This document shows, in pieces, positions 25,767 to 35,963 of a stretch of DNA of 64,000 bases. How positions within the stretch are numbered: position 1 is the stretch's first letter; each line of letters starts with the position of its first letter. The notes under the pieces were generated by a model. It saw only the letters and a list, made by a program, of their open reading frames with translations, searched no databases and had not been told where the DNA came from. The stretch is from TMP-86 sp046347195. GTDB taxonomy: Bacteria > Pseudomonadota > Gammaproteobacteria > Steroidobacterales > Steroidobacteraceae. The stretch covers positions 1-64,000 of the forward strand of contig JAXMGQ010000014.1 of the NCBI GenBank assembly GCA_046347195.1. The letters are read 5' to 3'. Both the position numbers and the translations under genes were made by a program.

Positions 25767-26566
25767 TCCCGCGCGACTACATCACCGAGTGGCGCTCCCA
25801 TGCGCCGTGGGCCGACAACGCCCAAGTCGAACAGGACTTGGTGATCTGTCGCGCACTGGTGAACATCTTCTCCCATTCCGTACTGCGCGACGCCCTTGCC
25901 TTTCGCGGCGGAACGGCGCTCTACAAGCTGTATCTGACACCCGCCGCGCGGTATTCCGAGGACATCGACCTTGTGCAAATGCGCGCAGAGCCCGCTGGAG
26001 CCGTGATGGACGCCCTGCGCACGGTGCTCGATCCGTGGCTCGGCGCAGCGAAGTGGAAACAAACCGAAGGCCGCGTTACGTTCAACTACCGCTTTGCCTC
26101 CGAGGATCCAACGCCGGTGCCCCTTCGACTCAAGGTGGAAGTGAACACAAGAGAACATTTCGCGGAGCACGGAATCCAGCACGTGCCCTTCGAAGTTGCG
26201 TCCCGCTGGTTCAGCGGGACCTGCGACATCACCACTTACGATCTCGATGAGCTCCTCGGCACCAAGCTTCGCGCCCTTTACCAACGGCGCAAGGGCCGCG
26301 ATCTGTTCGATATCGCGACCGCGCTTTCACGGGAGGACGTCGATCCGGCGCGCATTGTCGCCGCGTTTCAGCGCTACATGAACCAGGGTGGACATCACGT
26401 CTCTCGGACAGCGCTCGAGGAAAATCTCGCCTCGAAGCTGGAAGAAAAGCGGTTCCTATCGGACATTCCGCCGTTGCTTGCTGCAGGGCAGACTTGGGAT
26501 GCGACCCAAGCCGCCGCGCTTGTCGTGGAAAGGCTTTGCCCGCTTCTCCAGCAAGTCATGGAATAG
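25763..26566 (+). CDS. abiEii: AbiEii/AbiGii-type nucleotidyltransferase toxin
   Basis: A 267-residue nucleotidyltransferase. The four AbiEii motifs are present: FRGGTALYK (Gly49-Gly50) with RYSEDIDL (Ser65, Asp67, Asp69), KVEVNTRE (124-131) and TKLRALYQRRKGRDLFD (167-183). Family toxins transfer nucleotides onto cellular targets (tRNA acceptor ends for some members) and arrest growth, giving phage defence by abortive infection. All catalytic residues are intact, so the toxin should be active. Overlaps abiEi by 4 nt; co-translated. Confidence 0.88.
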   Translation: MIPRDYITEWRSHAPWADNAQVEQDLVICRALVNIFSHSVLRDALAFRGGTALYKLYLTPAARYSEDIDLVQMRAEPAGAVMDALRTVLDPWLGAAKWKQTEGRVTFNYRFASEDPTPVPLRLKVEVNTREHFAEHGIQHVPFEVASRWFSGTCDITTYDLDELLGTKLRALYQRRKGRDLFDIATALSREDVDPARIVAAFQRYMNQGGHHVSRTALEENLASKLEEKRFLSDIPPLLAAGQTWDATQAAALVVERLCPLLQQVME

Positions 26567-26661
26567 AGAATCGGGGCCGTCCATGTGAACTCAGCTGCCG
26601 CCGGATCGCGCCCACTATTGGCTCGCAGCCAAGCGCCGGCAATCGGCACAAGAACCCGAAA

Positions 26662-26711
26662 CGTGTACATAGCCGGCAAAACAGGCCACGGAGAGACGAT
26701 TTATGTACACA
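26662..26711. repeat. TGTACAC-type inverted arms downstream of AbiE
   Basis: GTGTACATA (26663-26671) and TATGTACAC (26702-26710) form a 9-bp perfect inverted pair with a 30-bp spacer. TATGTACAC also occurs at 24633-24641 before prfC, in the same orientation, so the AbiE block is bracketed by a 9-bp direct repeat. This lies just downstream of the gdhA stop. Confidence 0.55.
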
Positions 26712-26732
26712 TCCTTGCTCCGCGCTCCGGCT

Positions 26733-28076
<1,344 letters not shown>

Positions 28077-28212
28077 TGCTGCTGGCTCCTGGATCACAGA
28101 TTTCCGAAATACCGGTGGAAAACGGCCGGCAAGGTTACCGGCATGCGGGCCGCTGCGCCATTGCGGATCACCGAAGGCGGTACCCGCCGGCCGCAGACGG
28201 CACCCGCCGGCC

Positions 28213-29112
28213 TCAGGCGAACAACTCGCGCCGTGCACTCTCGCAGATCGCGACCACCGCCGGGTGCTTGATGCGCCGCTCGCCCGAGATCGCATAGAAG
28301 GCGCTACGGGCGCCCTCGGCAGTGCCCACCAGGCGCAGGCCGCCCTCACGGCGCAGTTGAGCGGCGAGCACCGAAGGCGCCGGAAAGAGCCCGCGGCCGG
28401 CCCGCCCGAACTCCCTGAGCAGCGCGTAGTCCTCGAATTCTCCGACGATCTGCGGGCGCAGGTCGAACCGTTCGAACCACTGCGCAAGGCTGCGCCGCAG
28501 GTCGGTGTCGGCCGTCGGCAGCAGCACCGGCGCACCAGCCAGCGAGCGCGGGAAGCCGCGCCGGCGTGCCGCGGCGAGCGCCGGCGCGCCGAGCCACTCG
28601 ACGCCACAGGTGCCAAGGTGATGGTTGTAGGCCCGCACGCTCAAGGAAGGCATCATCGGCGCATCCGAGAGCACGACGTCGATTTCGTGCACGGCGAGAT
28701 CGGCGAGCAATCGCTCGAGCCCCGCCTCGCGGCACACGAGCCGCACGGGCACATCGAGCGCAAGCGCCGGCTCGATCAGCCGCCGCGCGATCTCCTTGGG
28801 CAGCACGTCGTCCACCCCCACCACGAGGCGCATGGGCTGCCCGGTCGGACGCTGCTCCAGGGTATCGAGGAGTTCGCGCCCGAGCCCGAAGATCTCCCCG
28901 GCATATCGAAACACGAGCTTGCCGGCCTCGGTCGGCGTGAGCCTGCGGCCCGAGCGCTCGAGAAGTGGCGTGCCGAGCCGCTGCTCGAGCTGGCGCAATT
29001 GCGTGCTCACCGTCGGTGGGGAAAGCCGCAGCTCATCGCAAGCGCGAGTCAGGCTGCCGGCGCGCACGACGGTCCAGAAATAGAGCAGATGCTGGTAGTT
29101 GAGGCGTTTCAC
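28213..29112 (-). CDS. nhaR: LysR-family regulator, NhaR-like
   Basis: A 299-residue LysR regulator. The opening KRLNYQHLLYFWTVVRAGS and the helix-turn-helix LRLSPPTVSTQLRQLEQRLG resemble NhaR, the activator of sodium/proton antiport and other osmotic genes, more than general LysR proteins. The effector domain follows (RLVVGVDDVLPKEIARRL). Start is a GTG at 29112. No antiporter gene adjoins; the neighbours are gdhA downstream on the same strand and the divergent rnk gene. The NhaR label rests on N-terminal likeness only. Confidence 0.75.
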   Translation of the reverse strand: MKRLNYQHLLYFWTVVRAGSLTRACDELRLSPPTVSTQLRQLEQRLGTPLLERSGRRLTPTEAGKLVFRYAGEIFGLGRELLDTLEQRPTGQPMRLVVGVDDVLPKEIARRLIEPALALDVPVRLVCREAGLERLLADLAVHEIDVVLSDAPMMPSLSVRAYNHHLGTCGVEWLGAPALAAARRRGFPRSLAGAPVLLPTADTDLRRSLAQWFERFDLRPQIVGEFEDYALLREFGRAGRGLFPAPSVLAAQLRREGGLRLVGTAEGARSAFYAISGERRIKHPAVVAICESARRELFA

Positions 29113-29241
29113 GGCCGTGCGATTTCCTTAGGTAAAATCGAAGCATAACGAATTTTAATTCCAATGGACGGAACACTGTTGCAGCGGTAAAAGACCCGTG
29201 CGCGCAGCCATCCCGGCTGCGCTCCCAACGGAGAGCAAACG
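29113..29241. promoter_or_regulatory. Divergent nhaR-like / rnk promoter region
   Basis: A 129-bp A/T-rich spacer, unusual in this window. TAAAATCG and CGAATTTTA form an imperfect inverted repeat around AAGCATAA at about 29132-29156, of the T-N11-A kind bound by LysR proteins, which usually regulate their own divergent promoter. rnk has GGAGAG about 9 nt before its ATG. Confidence 0.4.
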
Positions 29242-29709
29242 ATGCACGAGCAAGCCATTCTGGTGACCGAAGCCGACATGATCCGCCTGCACGGTCTGCT
29301 GGCGGCGCAGCAGCGTGGCGGTGAGCGCGACCAGGAGCACCTCGAAGCCCTGCGCGCCGAACTCGCCACCGCCGTGGTCGTCGAGTCGGACGAGGTGCCG
29401 GCGGACGTGGTGACCATGCACTCGCGGGTGGGCGTGCGCGATCTCGAGCGCGACGTGCACACTCTTTTCACGCTCGTGCCGCCGGACGAGGCCGACACGC
29501 TCGCCGGCCGGCTCTCGGTGCTGGCGCCGCTCGGTACGGCGCTGCTCGGCCGCCGCGCGGGCGAGGAGATCATCTTTCGCTCACCGGCCGGAGAGCGGCG
29601 GCTGCGCCTCGAGCGCATTCTCTACCAGCCCGAGGCCGCGCGCAGGCGCACGGCTGTGGCGCCGGAAGTGAGCGCCAGCCCCGCGCGCCGCGCCGGATCG
29701 CGACGCTAG
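29242..29709 (+). CDS. rnk: Rnk-like nucleoside diphosphate kinase regulator (GreA/GreB C-domain)
   Basis: A 155-residue protein. Residues 1-50 form a short helical N-terminal part in place of the long GreA coiled coil, and residues about 50-135 are the GreA/GreB C-terminal FKBP-like domain, with VVTMHSRVGVRDLE and the closing LAPLGTALLGRRAGEEI. Rnk binds RNA polymerase near the secondary channel and affects nucleoside diphosphate kinase levels. A basic Ala/Arg tail follows residue 135. The gene has a good Shine-Dalgarno (GGAGAG). The next element downstream is the IS4-family insertion. Confidence 0.8.
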   Translation: MHEQAILVTEADMIRLHGLLAAQQRGGERDQEHLEALRAELATAVVVESDEVPADVVTMHSRVGVRDLERDVHTLFTLVPPDEADTLAGRLSVLAPLGTALLGRRAGEEIIFRSPAGERRLRLERILYQPEAARRRTAVAPEVSASPARRAGSRR

Positions 29710-29843
29710 CGAGGCGGATCAGGCAAGCACCGCACGGTCACAACGCACGATTTCCCCGTCACTTCGTGAGACAAGTCTCACATCCGGCGCTCATGTCAGT
29801 CCTGCAATTCTGTGACGCAGACGGCACGGAACCAATGGAAATG

Positions 29844-29853
29844 AGTTTAGTCT
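29844..29853. repeat. Target-site duplication, left copy
   Basis: AGTTTAGTCT directly before the left end of the insertion sequence; an identical copy follows the right end at 31382-31391. Ten bases fits the 10-13 bp made by IS4-family elements. Confidence 0.9.
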
Positions 29854-31381
29854 GAATGGCACTTACTTAAGCCACAGCGGCATGAGCGCTGACGGCTAAA
29901 GGATTGAAAACATAGAGGAAGACTGGCCGCCGAGATCGGTAAGATGTTGTTACCACACAGCGTCTGCCACAACCGCGAGGCCAGTCTTGAGTAATCGTAA
30001 TGCCGAGTTTGGATACCAGCAACATCAAAGAAGCATCCGCCGCGCCATTGGAGGCGTCGATGCGATGGGCTTCTTCAACGCGCTCACGGGGCCTGAGTTG
30101 TTGGAGATAACCGAGGCGCATTTGCCCGAGCACCGCGAACGGCTGTATCCGCCGACGGTGACGCTGTCGATGTTCATGGGCCAAGCGATGAGTGCCGACG
30201 GCTCGTGTCAACAGGCGGTGAACGCCTGGGCAGTGCGGCGCGCGGCGGAGGGATTGAGCGAGTGCAGCAGCCGAACTGGAGCGTACTGCAAGGCGCGTCA
30301 GCGATTGACGGTTGCGATGGTGCAGGAGCTGGCCCGCAAGAGCGGGCGCATGCTGAGCGAACGGGCGGAGTCGGGTTGGCGCTGGCACGGTCGGACGGTC
30401 AAGCTGGTCGATGGGACTGGGATTTCGATGCCCGACACAGAAGACAACCAACGTGTTTTCCCGCAGCTGAGCACGCAAGCGGCCGGGGTGGGTTTCCCGA
30501 TTGCCCGCTTCGTGGGCGTGATTTGCCTGGCCACAGGCTCGGTGATCGACGCGGCGATCGGGCCATTTTGCGGCAAGGGGAACAGCGAGTTGGGATTGCT
30601 GCGCCAGTTGCAGGGCGCTTTTACCCGCGGCGATATCCTGTTGGGCGACGCGTTTTACTGTAACTACTTCTTGATCGCCACCCAGATGGCTGCGGGTGTG
30701 GATGTTCTGTTCGCCCAGAATGGGGCGCGCATCACCGATTTTCGCCGTGGTCGGCTGCTCGGCACCCGCGATCATGTGGTCTCGTGGTCCAAGCCACTGA
30801 TTCGACCGCAATGGATGAGCAAGGATCAATACGCGCAGTTTCCCGCTCAAATCACCGTGCGCGAGGTGAAGGTGGGTAAACGAGTACTCGTCACCACCAT
30901 GCTGGATCAAAAGCAGGTCAGCAAAAACGAGTTGTCCGAGCTGTACGCGATGCGCTGGCACAACGAACTCGACCTTCGTGTCCTCAAGACTACCTTGGGC
31001 ATGGAAGTGCTCAGTTGTAGTACCGCGCAGATGAACGAGAAGGAACTCTGGGTCCATTTATTGGCCTACAACCTCGTTCGCTTGTTGATGGCGCAAGCGG
31101 CGCTCAACGCACACGTGCTTCCTCGCGACATCAGCTTCAAGCACACCCTGCAACTGTGGGTTCAGTGGATCTCGCAACGCTTGGCAGGCGATGCGGCGCA
31201 TAACGATCTGCTGTTCCGTTTGATTGCTCAATCCAAGGTGAATAATCGTCCCGGCCGCATCGAGCCTCGTGCCCGAAAACGCCGGCCCAAACCCTACCAC
31301 TGGCTCAAAGAGTCTCGACCACGTGCGCGTCGTCGAATCCAAACTCAGGGTCATGGTCGGAAACTTAAGTAAGTGCCATTC
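29854..31381 (+). mobile_element. Complete IS4-family insertion sequence
   Basis: A 1,528-bp element bounded by perfect 18-bp terminal inverted repeats GAATGGCACTTACTTAAG (29854-29871) and its complement (31364-31381), flanked by a perfect 10-bp target duplication. It holds one uninterrupted transposase gene. Perfect ends and identical duplications point to a recent insertion. It sits between rnk and prkA, 96 bp before the prkA start, and so may separate prkA from its native promoter. Confidence 0.95.
29987..31372 (+). CDS. IS4-family transposase
   Basis: A 461-residue DDE transposase starting at a TTG. Asp142 (LVDGTGISM), Asp221 (LLGDAFYCNY) and Glu327 form the triad; the IS4 signature Y-(2)-R-(3)-E-(6)-K is exact with Tyr320, Arg323, Glu327 and Lys334. 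A beta-strand insertion typical of IS4 lies between the second Asp and Glu. The basic C-terminus (RARKRRPKPYHWL) reaches into the right inverted repeat. The reading frame is intact, so the element may still move. Codon use is less GC-rich than the host genes. Confidence 0.93.
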   Translation: MSNRNAEFGYQQHQRSIRRAIGGVDAMGFFNALTGPELLEITEAHLPEHRERLYPPTVTLSMFMGQAMSADGSCQQAVNAWAVRRAAEGLSECSSRTGAYCKARQRLTVAMVQELARKSGRMLSERAESGWRWHGRTVKLVDGTGISMPDTEDNQRVFPQLSTQAAGVGFPIARFVGVICLATGSVIDAAIGPFCGKGNSELGLLRQLQGAFTRGDILLGDAFYCNYFLIATQMAAGVDVLFAQNGARITDFRRGRLLGTRDHVVSWSKPLIRPQWMSKDQYAQFPAQITVREVKVGKRVLVTTMLDQKQVSKNELSELYAMRWHNELDLRVLKTTLGMEVLSCSTAQMNEKELWVHLLAYNLVRLLMAQAALNAHVLPRDISFKHTLQLWVQWISQRLAGDAAHNDLLFRLIAQSKVNNRPGRIEPRARKRRPKPYHWLKESRPRARRRIQTQGHGRKLK

Positions 31382-31391
31382 AGTTTAGTCT
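31382..31391. repeat. Target-site duplication, right copy
   Basis: AGTTTAGTCT directly after the right inverted repeat, identical to the copy at 29844-29853. Before insertion the rnk-prkA spacer would have been about 220 bp. Confidence 0.9.
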
Positions 31392-31477
31392 GACTATGTC
31401 AAGTGAATCGTCGAAACAGCAGGTGAACACGCCCCGGATTTCCTGATCAACGTTTGCGCCGACGGAGGAAAGCCAGT

Positions 31478-33433
31478 ATGCAATCGCAGAAGATCCTCTC
31501 GAATGTCGATCCGCCCACGAGCTTCATCGACTCTCTCAGTGCGTACAGCCGACAGCATCAAGCACAACACTGGCACGGTACGTTCGGTGATTTCCTCAGC
31601 ACCATCCTTCCCCCGAATCCCGCGGCGCTGGCCCGCACCAGTCACCAGTACGTCTGGGACATGTTGCGCTGGTACGGGCGCGAAATGCCCGATGCCGACG
31701 AGAATGCACGCTCGCAGGCCCTGTTCCGCTCGGAACTGTTCGGGCTCGATGAGCCGCTCACCCGCGTCGGCGACTATTTCAAGGCGGCGGCCGCGGGCTC
31801 GGACGTCGGCCGGAGGCTCCTGTTGCTGCTCGGGCCGCCCTCCGGCGGCAAGTCGACGCTGGCGATCCTGCTGAAGCGCGGCCTGGAGGAATACAGCCGC
31901 ACCGATGCGGGCGCGCTCTACGCCATCAAGGGCGCGCCGATGCACGAGTCGCCGCTCAACCTGATTCCCGCCAGCCTGCGCGGCTCGTTTCGCGATACCT
32001 ACGGGGTCGACATCACCGGGGAGATCAGCCCATGGTCGCGCGAACGGCTCGACCGGGAATTCAAGGGCGACTACCTGCAGGTGCCCGTCGAGCGCATCTT
32101 CCTCTCGGAAGCCTCGCGCGTCGGCGTCGGCACGTATGCGCCGCACGACCCGACCACGGCCGACATTGCGGACCTGGTCGGCTCGGTCGACCTGTCCAAG
32201 GTCGCCGAGATCGGCGATGAGGGAGACCCCCGGGCCTGGTCCTGGTCGGGCGCCGTGTACGCGGCGAGCCGGGGCCTCTTGGAGATGATCGAGATCCTCA
32301 AGGTCAAGCGCGAGTTCCTCTACCTGCTGCTCACGCTCACGCAGGAGAAGAACGTCAAGGTGTCGCGCTTCCCGCTGATCTATCTCGATGAGACCATTCT
32401 CGCGCACACCAATCTCGCGGAATTCAACAAGTTCCTGCAGGAGAAGGAAAACGAGGCACTGCTCGACCGCATGGTCATCATCAAGGTGCCGTATGCCCTG
32501 TCCTATCTCGACGAGGCGCGCATCTACAAGAAGCTGGTCAGCGGCGCCCCCGCGTTCCGCCAGGTGCATCTCGATCCACACGTGCTCAAGCTTGCCGCGG
32601 TCTTCGCCATCTTCACCCGGCTCGCCAAGCCCGAGAAGGAAGGGCTCGACCTGTCGAAGAAGCTGCGCCTGTATTCCGGCGAGACCGTCGAAGGCTTCGC
32701 CGACACGGAGGCGAGCAAGCTCAAGGCCGAGGCGCCGGATGAAGGCCTCGGCGGCGTGAGCCCGCGATTCGTGGTGAATGCGATCTCCAATGCGATCACG
32801 CACAACAACGCCAAGAGCCTCACCAGCATGGAAATGCTGCTGGCGCTCAAGGATGCCATCGAGAGCGATGCGCGCATGGACGCCAAGCAGAAGAAGGCCT
32901 GGATGGACCACCTGGTGAGCGCGCGCAAGGAGTTCTACAACCGCTGGGTCAAGGAGGACGTGCATCGTTCCATGTTCGCCTCCTTCGAGGAGGAAGCGCA
33001 GCAGCTTCTGGAGAAGTATCTCGACGAGGTCGAGGCCTCGCTCGACCAGCGCGAGGTCAAGGATCCGATCACCGGCGAATCGCGTCCGCCGGATGAGCGC
33101 TTCCTGCGCTCGGTCGAGGAGCAGATCAAGGTGTCCGACTCGGGCAAGCAATCCTTCCGCCAGGAAGTGGTGCGCAAGGCCATGGTCGCCTTCAAGGCCG
33201 GCGAGAAGTTCTCACTCAGCCGCCATGCGCGCATGCAGGAGGCGATCAAGCAGTACCTGTTCGCCGAGCGGCGCGACGTCCTGCGGCTGGTCACCTCCTC
33301 GGCGCGACCCGATGATGAGACCCACAAGAAGATCTCCGCGGTGCAGCAACGCCTGATCAGCGACTACGGTTATGACGAGCACAGCGCCAAGGAAGCCCTG
33401 AACTACGTCACCACCCTGCTCGCCCAGGAGTAG
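31478..33433 (+). CDS. prkA: PrkA serine protein kinase / AAA protein (YeaG family)
   Basis: A 651-residue PrkA protein with an AAA-like N-terminal domain (Walker A GPPSGGKS at 119-126) and a C-terminal kinase-like region. GAPMHESPLNLIP and QEKNVKVSRFPLIYLDE are hallmark blocks. PrkA/YeaG responds to nitrogen and stress signals in enterobacteria; its substrates are poorly known. I chose the ATG at 31478 because GGAGG precedes it at good spacing. It begins the prkA-DUF444-spoVR operon. An IS4-family element lies 96 bp upstream and may have changed its regulation. Confidence 0.93.
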   Translation: MQSQKILSNVDPPTSFIDSLSAYSRQHQAQHWHGTFGDFLSTILPPNPAALARTSHQYVWDMLRWYGREMPDADENARSQALFRSELFGLDEPLTRVGDYFKAAAAGSDVGRRLLLLLGPPSGGKSTLAILLKRGLEEYSRTDAGALYAIKGAPMHESPLNLIPASLRGSFRDTYGVDITGEISPWSRERLDREFKGDYLQVPVERIFLSEASRVGVGTYAPHDPTTADIADLVGSVDLSKVAEIGDEGDPRAWSWSGAVYAASRGLLEMIEILKVKREFLYLLLTLTQEKNVKVSRFPLIYLDETILAHTNLAEFNKFLQEKENEALLDRMVIIKVPYALSYLDEARIYKKLVSGAPAFRQVHLDPHVLKLAAVFAIFTRLAKPEKEGLDLSKKLRLYSGETVEGFADTEASKLKAEAPDEGLGGVSPRFVVNAISNAITHNNAKSLTSMEMLLALKDAIESDARMDAKQKKAWMDHLVSARKEFYNRWVKEDVHRSMFASFEEEAQQLLEKYLDEVEASLDQREVKDPITGESRPPDERFLRSVEEQIKVSDSGKQSFRQEVVRKAMVAFKAGEKFSLSRHARMQEAIKQYLFAERRDVLRLVTSSARPDDETHKKISAVQQRLISDYGYDEHSAKEALNYVTTLLAQE

Positions 33434-33438
33434 CGGCC

Positions 33439-34599
33439 TTGGGAATAGGCGACGACAAGTCGGGCGCCGCGCGGATCAACGGGTGGTATGACCTGTTCTC
33501 GCGCGGCGCCCGCGACTGGCTGCGCCACAACGACAAGGTGCGGGAGGCCGTGCGCAAGCACCTGCCGGAAGCCATCGCCGGCGGCGATGTGCTCTCGGGC
33601 GGCACGCGCACCGTCCGGGTGCCGGTGCGCATGCTGGAGCATTATCACTTCCGGTTGCGCCCGCCGGATCAACAGAGCGGGGTCGGTCAGGGTGCCGCCA
33701 AGCCGGGCGATCAGCTCGGTCGGCCGGCGAAGGATGCCGGTCAGGACAAGGGGCAAGGCGGTCGGGATGATGGCGGCTACGAGTTCCTGCTCGAATTCAA
33801 GATCGACGACATCGTCGACTGGCTCTGGGAAGAGATGCAGCTCCCCAACCTGAAGGCCCGCGTCGGCAAGTCCGAGGAATCGGACTGGACGCGCGAAGGT
33901 TGGGACAAACGCGGGGCACGATCACGACTCGATCGCCGCCGCTCGCTCAAGGAATCGATCAAGCGGCGCGCGGTGCAAAGTGAGGGCCCCTCCTTCACCG
34001 ACGACGACCTGCGTTTCCGCCAGCTCAATCGGCGCGAGCAACCGGCGACGCAGGCCGTCGTCTTCATGCTGATGGACGTCTCGGGGAGCATGTCGGACCA
34101 GGATCGCCAACTGGCCAAATCCTTCTTCTTCTGGGCGGTTCAGGGACTGCGCCGTCAGTATCGCCATCTCGACACGGTGTTCGTCGCGCACACCACCGAG
34201 GCCTGGGAATTCAACGAGGAGCAGTTCTTCCAGGTGAGCGGCAGCGGCGGCACGGTCGCCTCCACCGGCCTCAACAAGGTCGTCGAGATCATGCAGGAAA
34301 GATTCGATCCGGGCCGCTACAACGTCTACCTGTTCTACGCCTCCGACGGCGACAACGTGCAGAACGACCGGGCCGATGCCCGCCAGGCGCTCGAGAAGCT
34401 CGCCGGGGAGGCGAGCTATCTCGGCTACCTCGAGATCTCGCCCGTCGGACATCGAAACCTCTCCACCGAAACCGCGCAGCTCTTTCAGGAGCTCGCCCAG
34501 CAGGGGCAGCCCGCCGGCAGCTTCGCGGTGAGCCAGCACGAGGAGATCTGGGCGGCCGTGAGGCATTTCTTCAGCCACCAGGCCAAGGCGGACGCATGA
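33439..34599 (+). CDS. DUF444 protein, YeaH/YhbH family (VWA-like)
   Basis: A 386-residue protein starting at a TTG, with AGGAG about 9 nt upstream at the end of prkA. The C-terminal half contains a von Willebrand A-like fold with the metal site DVSGSMS (Asp213, Ser215, Ser217), and the middle has a charged Gly/Gln-rich linker (about 75-115). DUF444 genes are almost always next to prkA and spoVR, as here, and the three are co-regulated in other bacteria in stationary phase or starvation. Molecular role unknown. The stop overlaps spoVR by 4 nt. Confidence 0.88.
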   Translation: MGIGDDKSGAARINGWYDLFSRGARDWLRHNDKVREAVRKHLPEAIAGGDVLSGGTRTVRVPVRMLEHYHFRLRPPDQQSGVGQGAAKPGDQLGRPAKDAGQDKGQGGRDDGGYEFLLEFKIDDIVDWLWEEMQLPNLKARVGKSEESDWTREGWDKRGARSRLDRRRSLKESIKRRAVQSEGPSFTDDDLRFRQLNRREQPATQAVVFMLMDVSGSMSDQDRQLAKSFFFWAVQGLRRQYRHLDTVFVAHTTEAWEFNEEQFFQVSGSGGTVASTGLNKVVEIMQERFDPGRYNVYLFYASDGDNVQNDRADARQALEKLAGEASYLGYLEISPVGHRNLSTETAQLFQELAQQGQPAGSFAVSQHEEIWAAVRHFFSHQAKADA

Positions 34600-35963
34600 A
34601 CATGAGCGAGTGGCAGGAGTTGCTGCCGCGCATCCAGGATCTCGCGGTGAAGCAGGGTCTCGCCTACCACCCGGTCGAATTCGAGACCGTGCCGGAATCC
34701 TTCATGATGGAGATCGCCGTCTACGGACTGCCGGTGCGCATGCCGCACTGGTCCTTCGGCGTTCGCTACATCAGCCAGCTCATCCAGCATCGGATGGGTC
34801 ATTCGCGCCTCTTCGAGGTGGTGTTCCCGGGCAACCCGGGCCGCGCCTATCTCGCCGGCGGCAACAGCCTCGCGGAGAACATCCTGGTGACCGCCCATGT
34901 GCTCGGGCACGCGGATTTCTCCCGCAACAATCTCATCTTTCACGACAGCCAGCGCCAGGTGGGCGAGCACATCGTCGAACAGGCCGCGGCCCATGCGCGC
35001 CAGATCGCCATGGCCATCGAGGAACATGGCCAGGAGAAGGTCGAGGCCGTGCTGGATGCAGCGCTCGCGCTCGAGCAGCACATCGATCTCAATCACGAAA
35101 TACGCCGGCCGCAATACCCGCAATATCTCGACCCGAAGTCCGACACGCAAGGGTCGGAATTCGGCCGCCGATTCGCCGCCCTCGATCCCCAGTCGTCCGA
35201 GACGAAGGACGCCTCGGTGCGGCGACGCGCGCCCATCCCGCCGCATCCGGAAAAGGACCTGCTGTGGTTCATCGCCCAATATGCGCCTGATCTCGAGGGC
35301 TGGGAGCGGGACATCTTCCTCGCCGTGCGCGAGGAGAGCTTCTACTTCTACCCGGTGTACGCGACGCAGATCATGAACGAGGGCTGGGCCTCGTATTGGC
35401 ATGCGCGGCTGCTGCGCGAGGCGGATTTCCTGCCGCAGCACGCCTATGTGGACGCCATCAAGTGTCATTCGGACGTGGTGCGCCCCATCGCCAGCGGCGA
35501 GAAGGTCGCGCTCGCGGTCAACCCCTATCACCTCGGCTTCTCCATCTGGGAAGACCTGGTCGAGAAGCAGGGTCTCACCGCCGCGCGCAAGGCCATGCAG
35601 GAGGATGACGATGCGAGCTTCGTGCGCAATCACCTCAACCTCGAGCTCGCCAACGAGCTGCAGCTGTTTCGTTACAAGGCCGAGCCTTCCGGCAGCATCA
35701 GGGTACAGGCCGAGGACCTGGCCGCGCTGCATGAGGAGCTGGCGCGGCCGAAGTACAATTTCGGTGCGCCGTCGATATCAGCGGCCGAGGTGCACGTCGA
35801 TGGCACGCTGGTGCTGGCGCACGATCACCAGTGCGATGGCCGGGGCATCGACGTGGAGCGTGCCGGCAAGGTGCTCGAATACATCAAGCGCGTGTGGCGG
35901 CGGCCGGTGATGCTGAGGACGATCGACGGAAGCGGCAGCGCGATCGAGATCAAGTCCCCGTAA
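34596..35963 (+). CDS. spoVR: SpoVR family protein (YcgB-like)
   Basis: A 455-residue SpoVR protein. Characteristic blocks are LPVRMPHWSFGVRYISQL, ENILVTAHVLGHADFSRNN and EGWASYWHARLL. Named for a Bacillus spore-cortex gene, it is widespread in non-sporulating bacteria with prkA and DUF444; no biochemical activity is established. Third gene of the operon, overlapping the DUF444 stop by ATGA. Its last 14 bases overlap the convergent TrpF-like gene. Confidence 0.9.
   Translation: MNMSEWQELLPRIQDLAVKQGLAYHPVEFETVPESFMMEIAVYGLPVRMPHWSFGVRYISQLIQHRMGHSRLFEVVFPGNPGRAYLAGGNSLAENILVTAHVLGHADFSRNNLIFHDSQRQVGEHIVEQAAAHARQIAMAIEEHGQEKVEAVLDAALALEQHIDLNHEIRRPQYPQYLDPKSDTQGSEFGRRFAALDPQSSETKDASVRRRAPIPPHPEKDLLWFIAQYAPDLEGWERDIFLAVREESFYFYPVYATQIMNEGWASYWHARLLREADFLPQHAYVDAIKCHSDVVRPIASGEKVALAVNPYHLGFSIWEDLVEKQGLTAARKAMQEDDDASFVRNHLNLELANELQLFRYKAEPSGSIRVQAEDLAALHEELARPKYNFGAPSISAAEVHVDGTLVLAHDHQCDGRGIDVERAGKVLEYIKRVWRRPVMLRTIDGSGSAIEIKSP

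Noticed and set aside
28140..28212. Repeated CACCCGCCGGCC-type sequence after the nhaR-like gene as a terminator
   Set aside because: Possible short stems only, no T-run, and the repeats are direct as much as inverted.
28077..28616. Upstream extension of gdhA to a 627-residue protein
   Set aside because: The extra part is antisense to the nhaR-like gene and intergenic; the GTG start gives exactly the usual 447 residues.
31392..31477. Sigma-54 promoter for prkA
   Set aside because: prkA is sigma-54 dependent in some bacteria, but no GG-N10-GC pair of the right form was found here or left of the insertion sequence.
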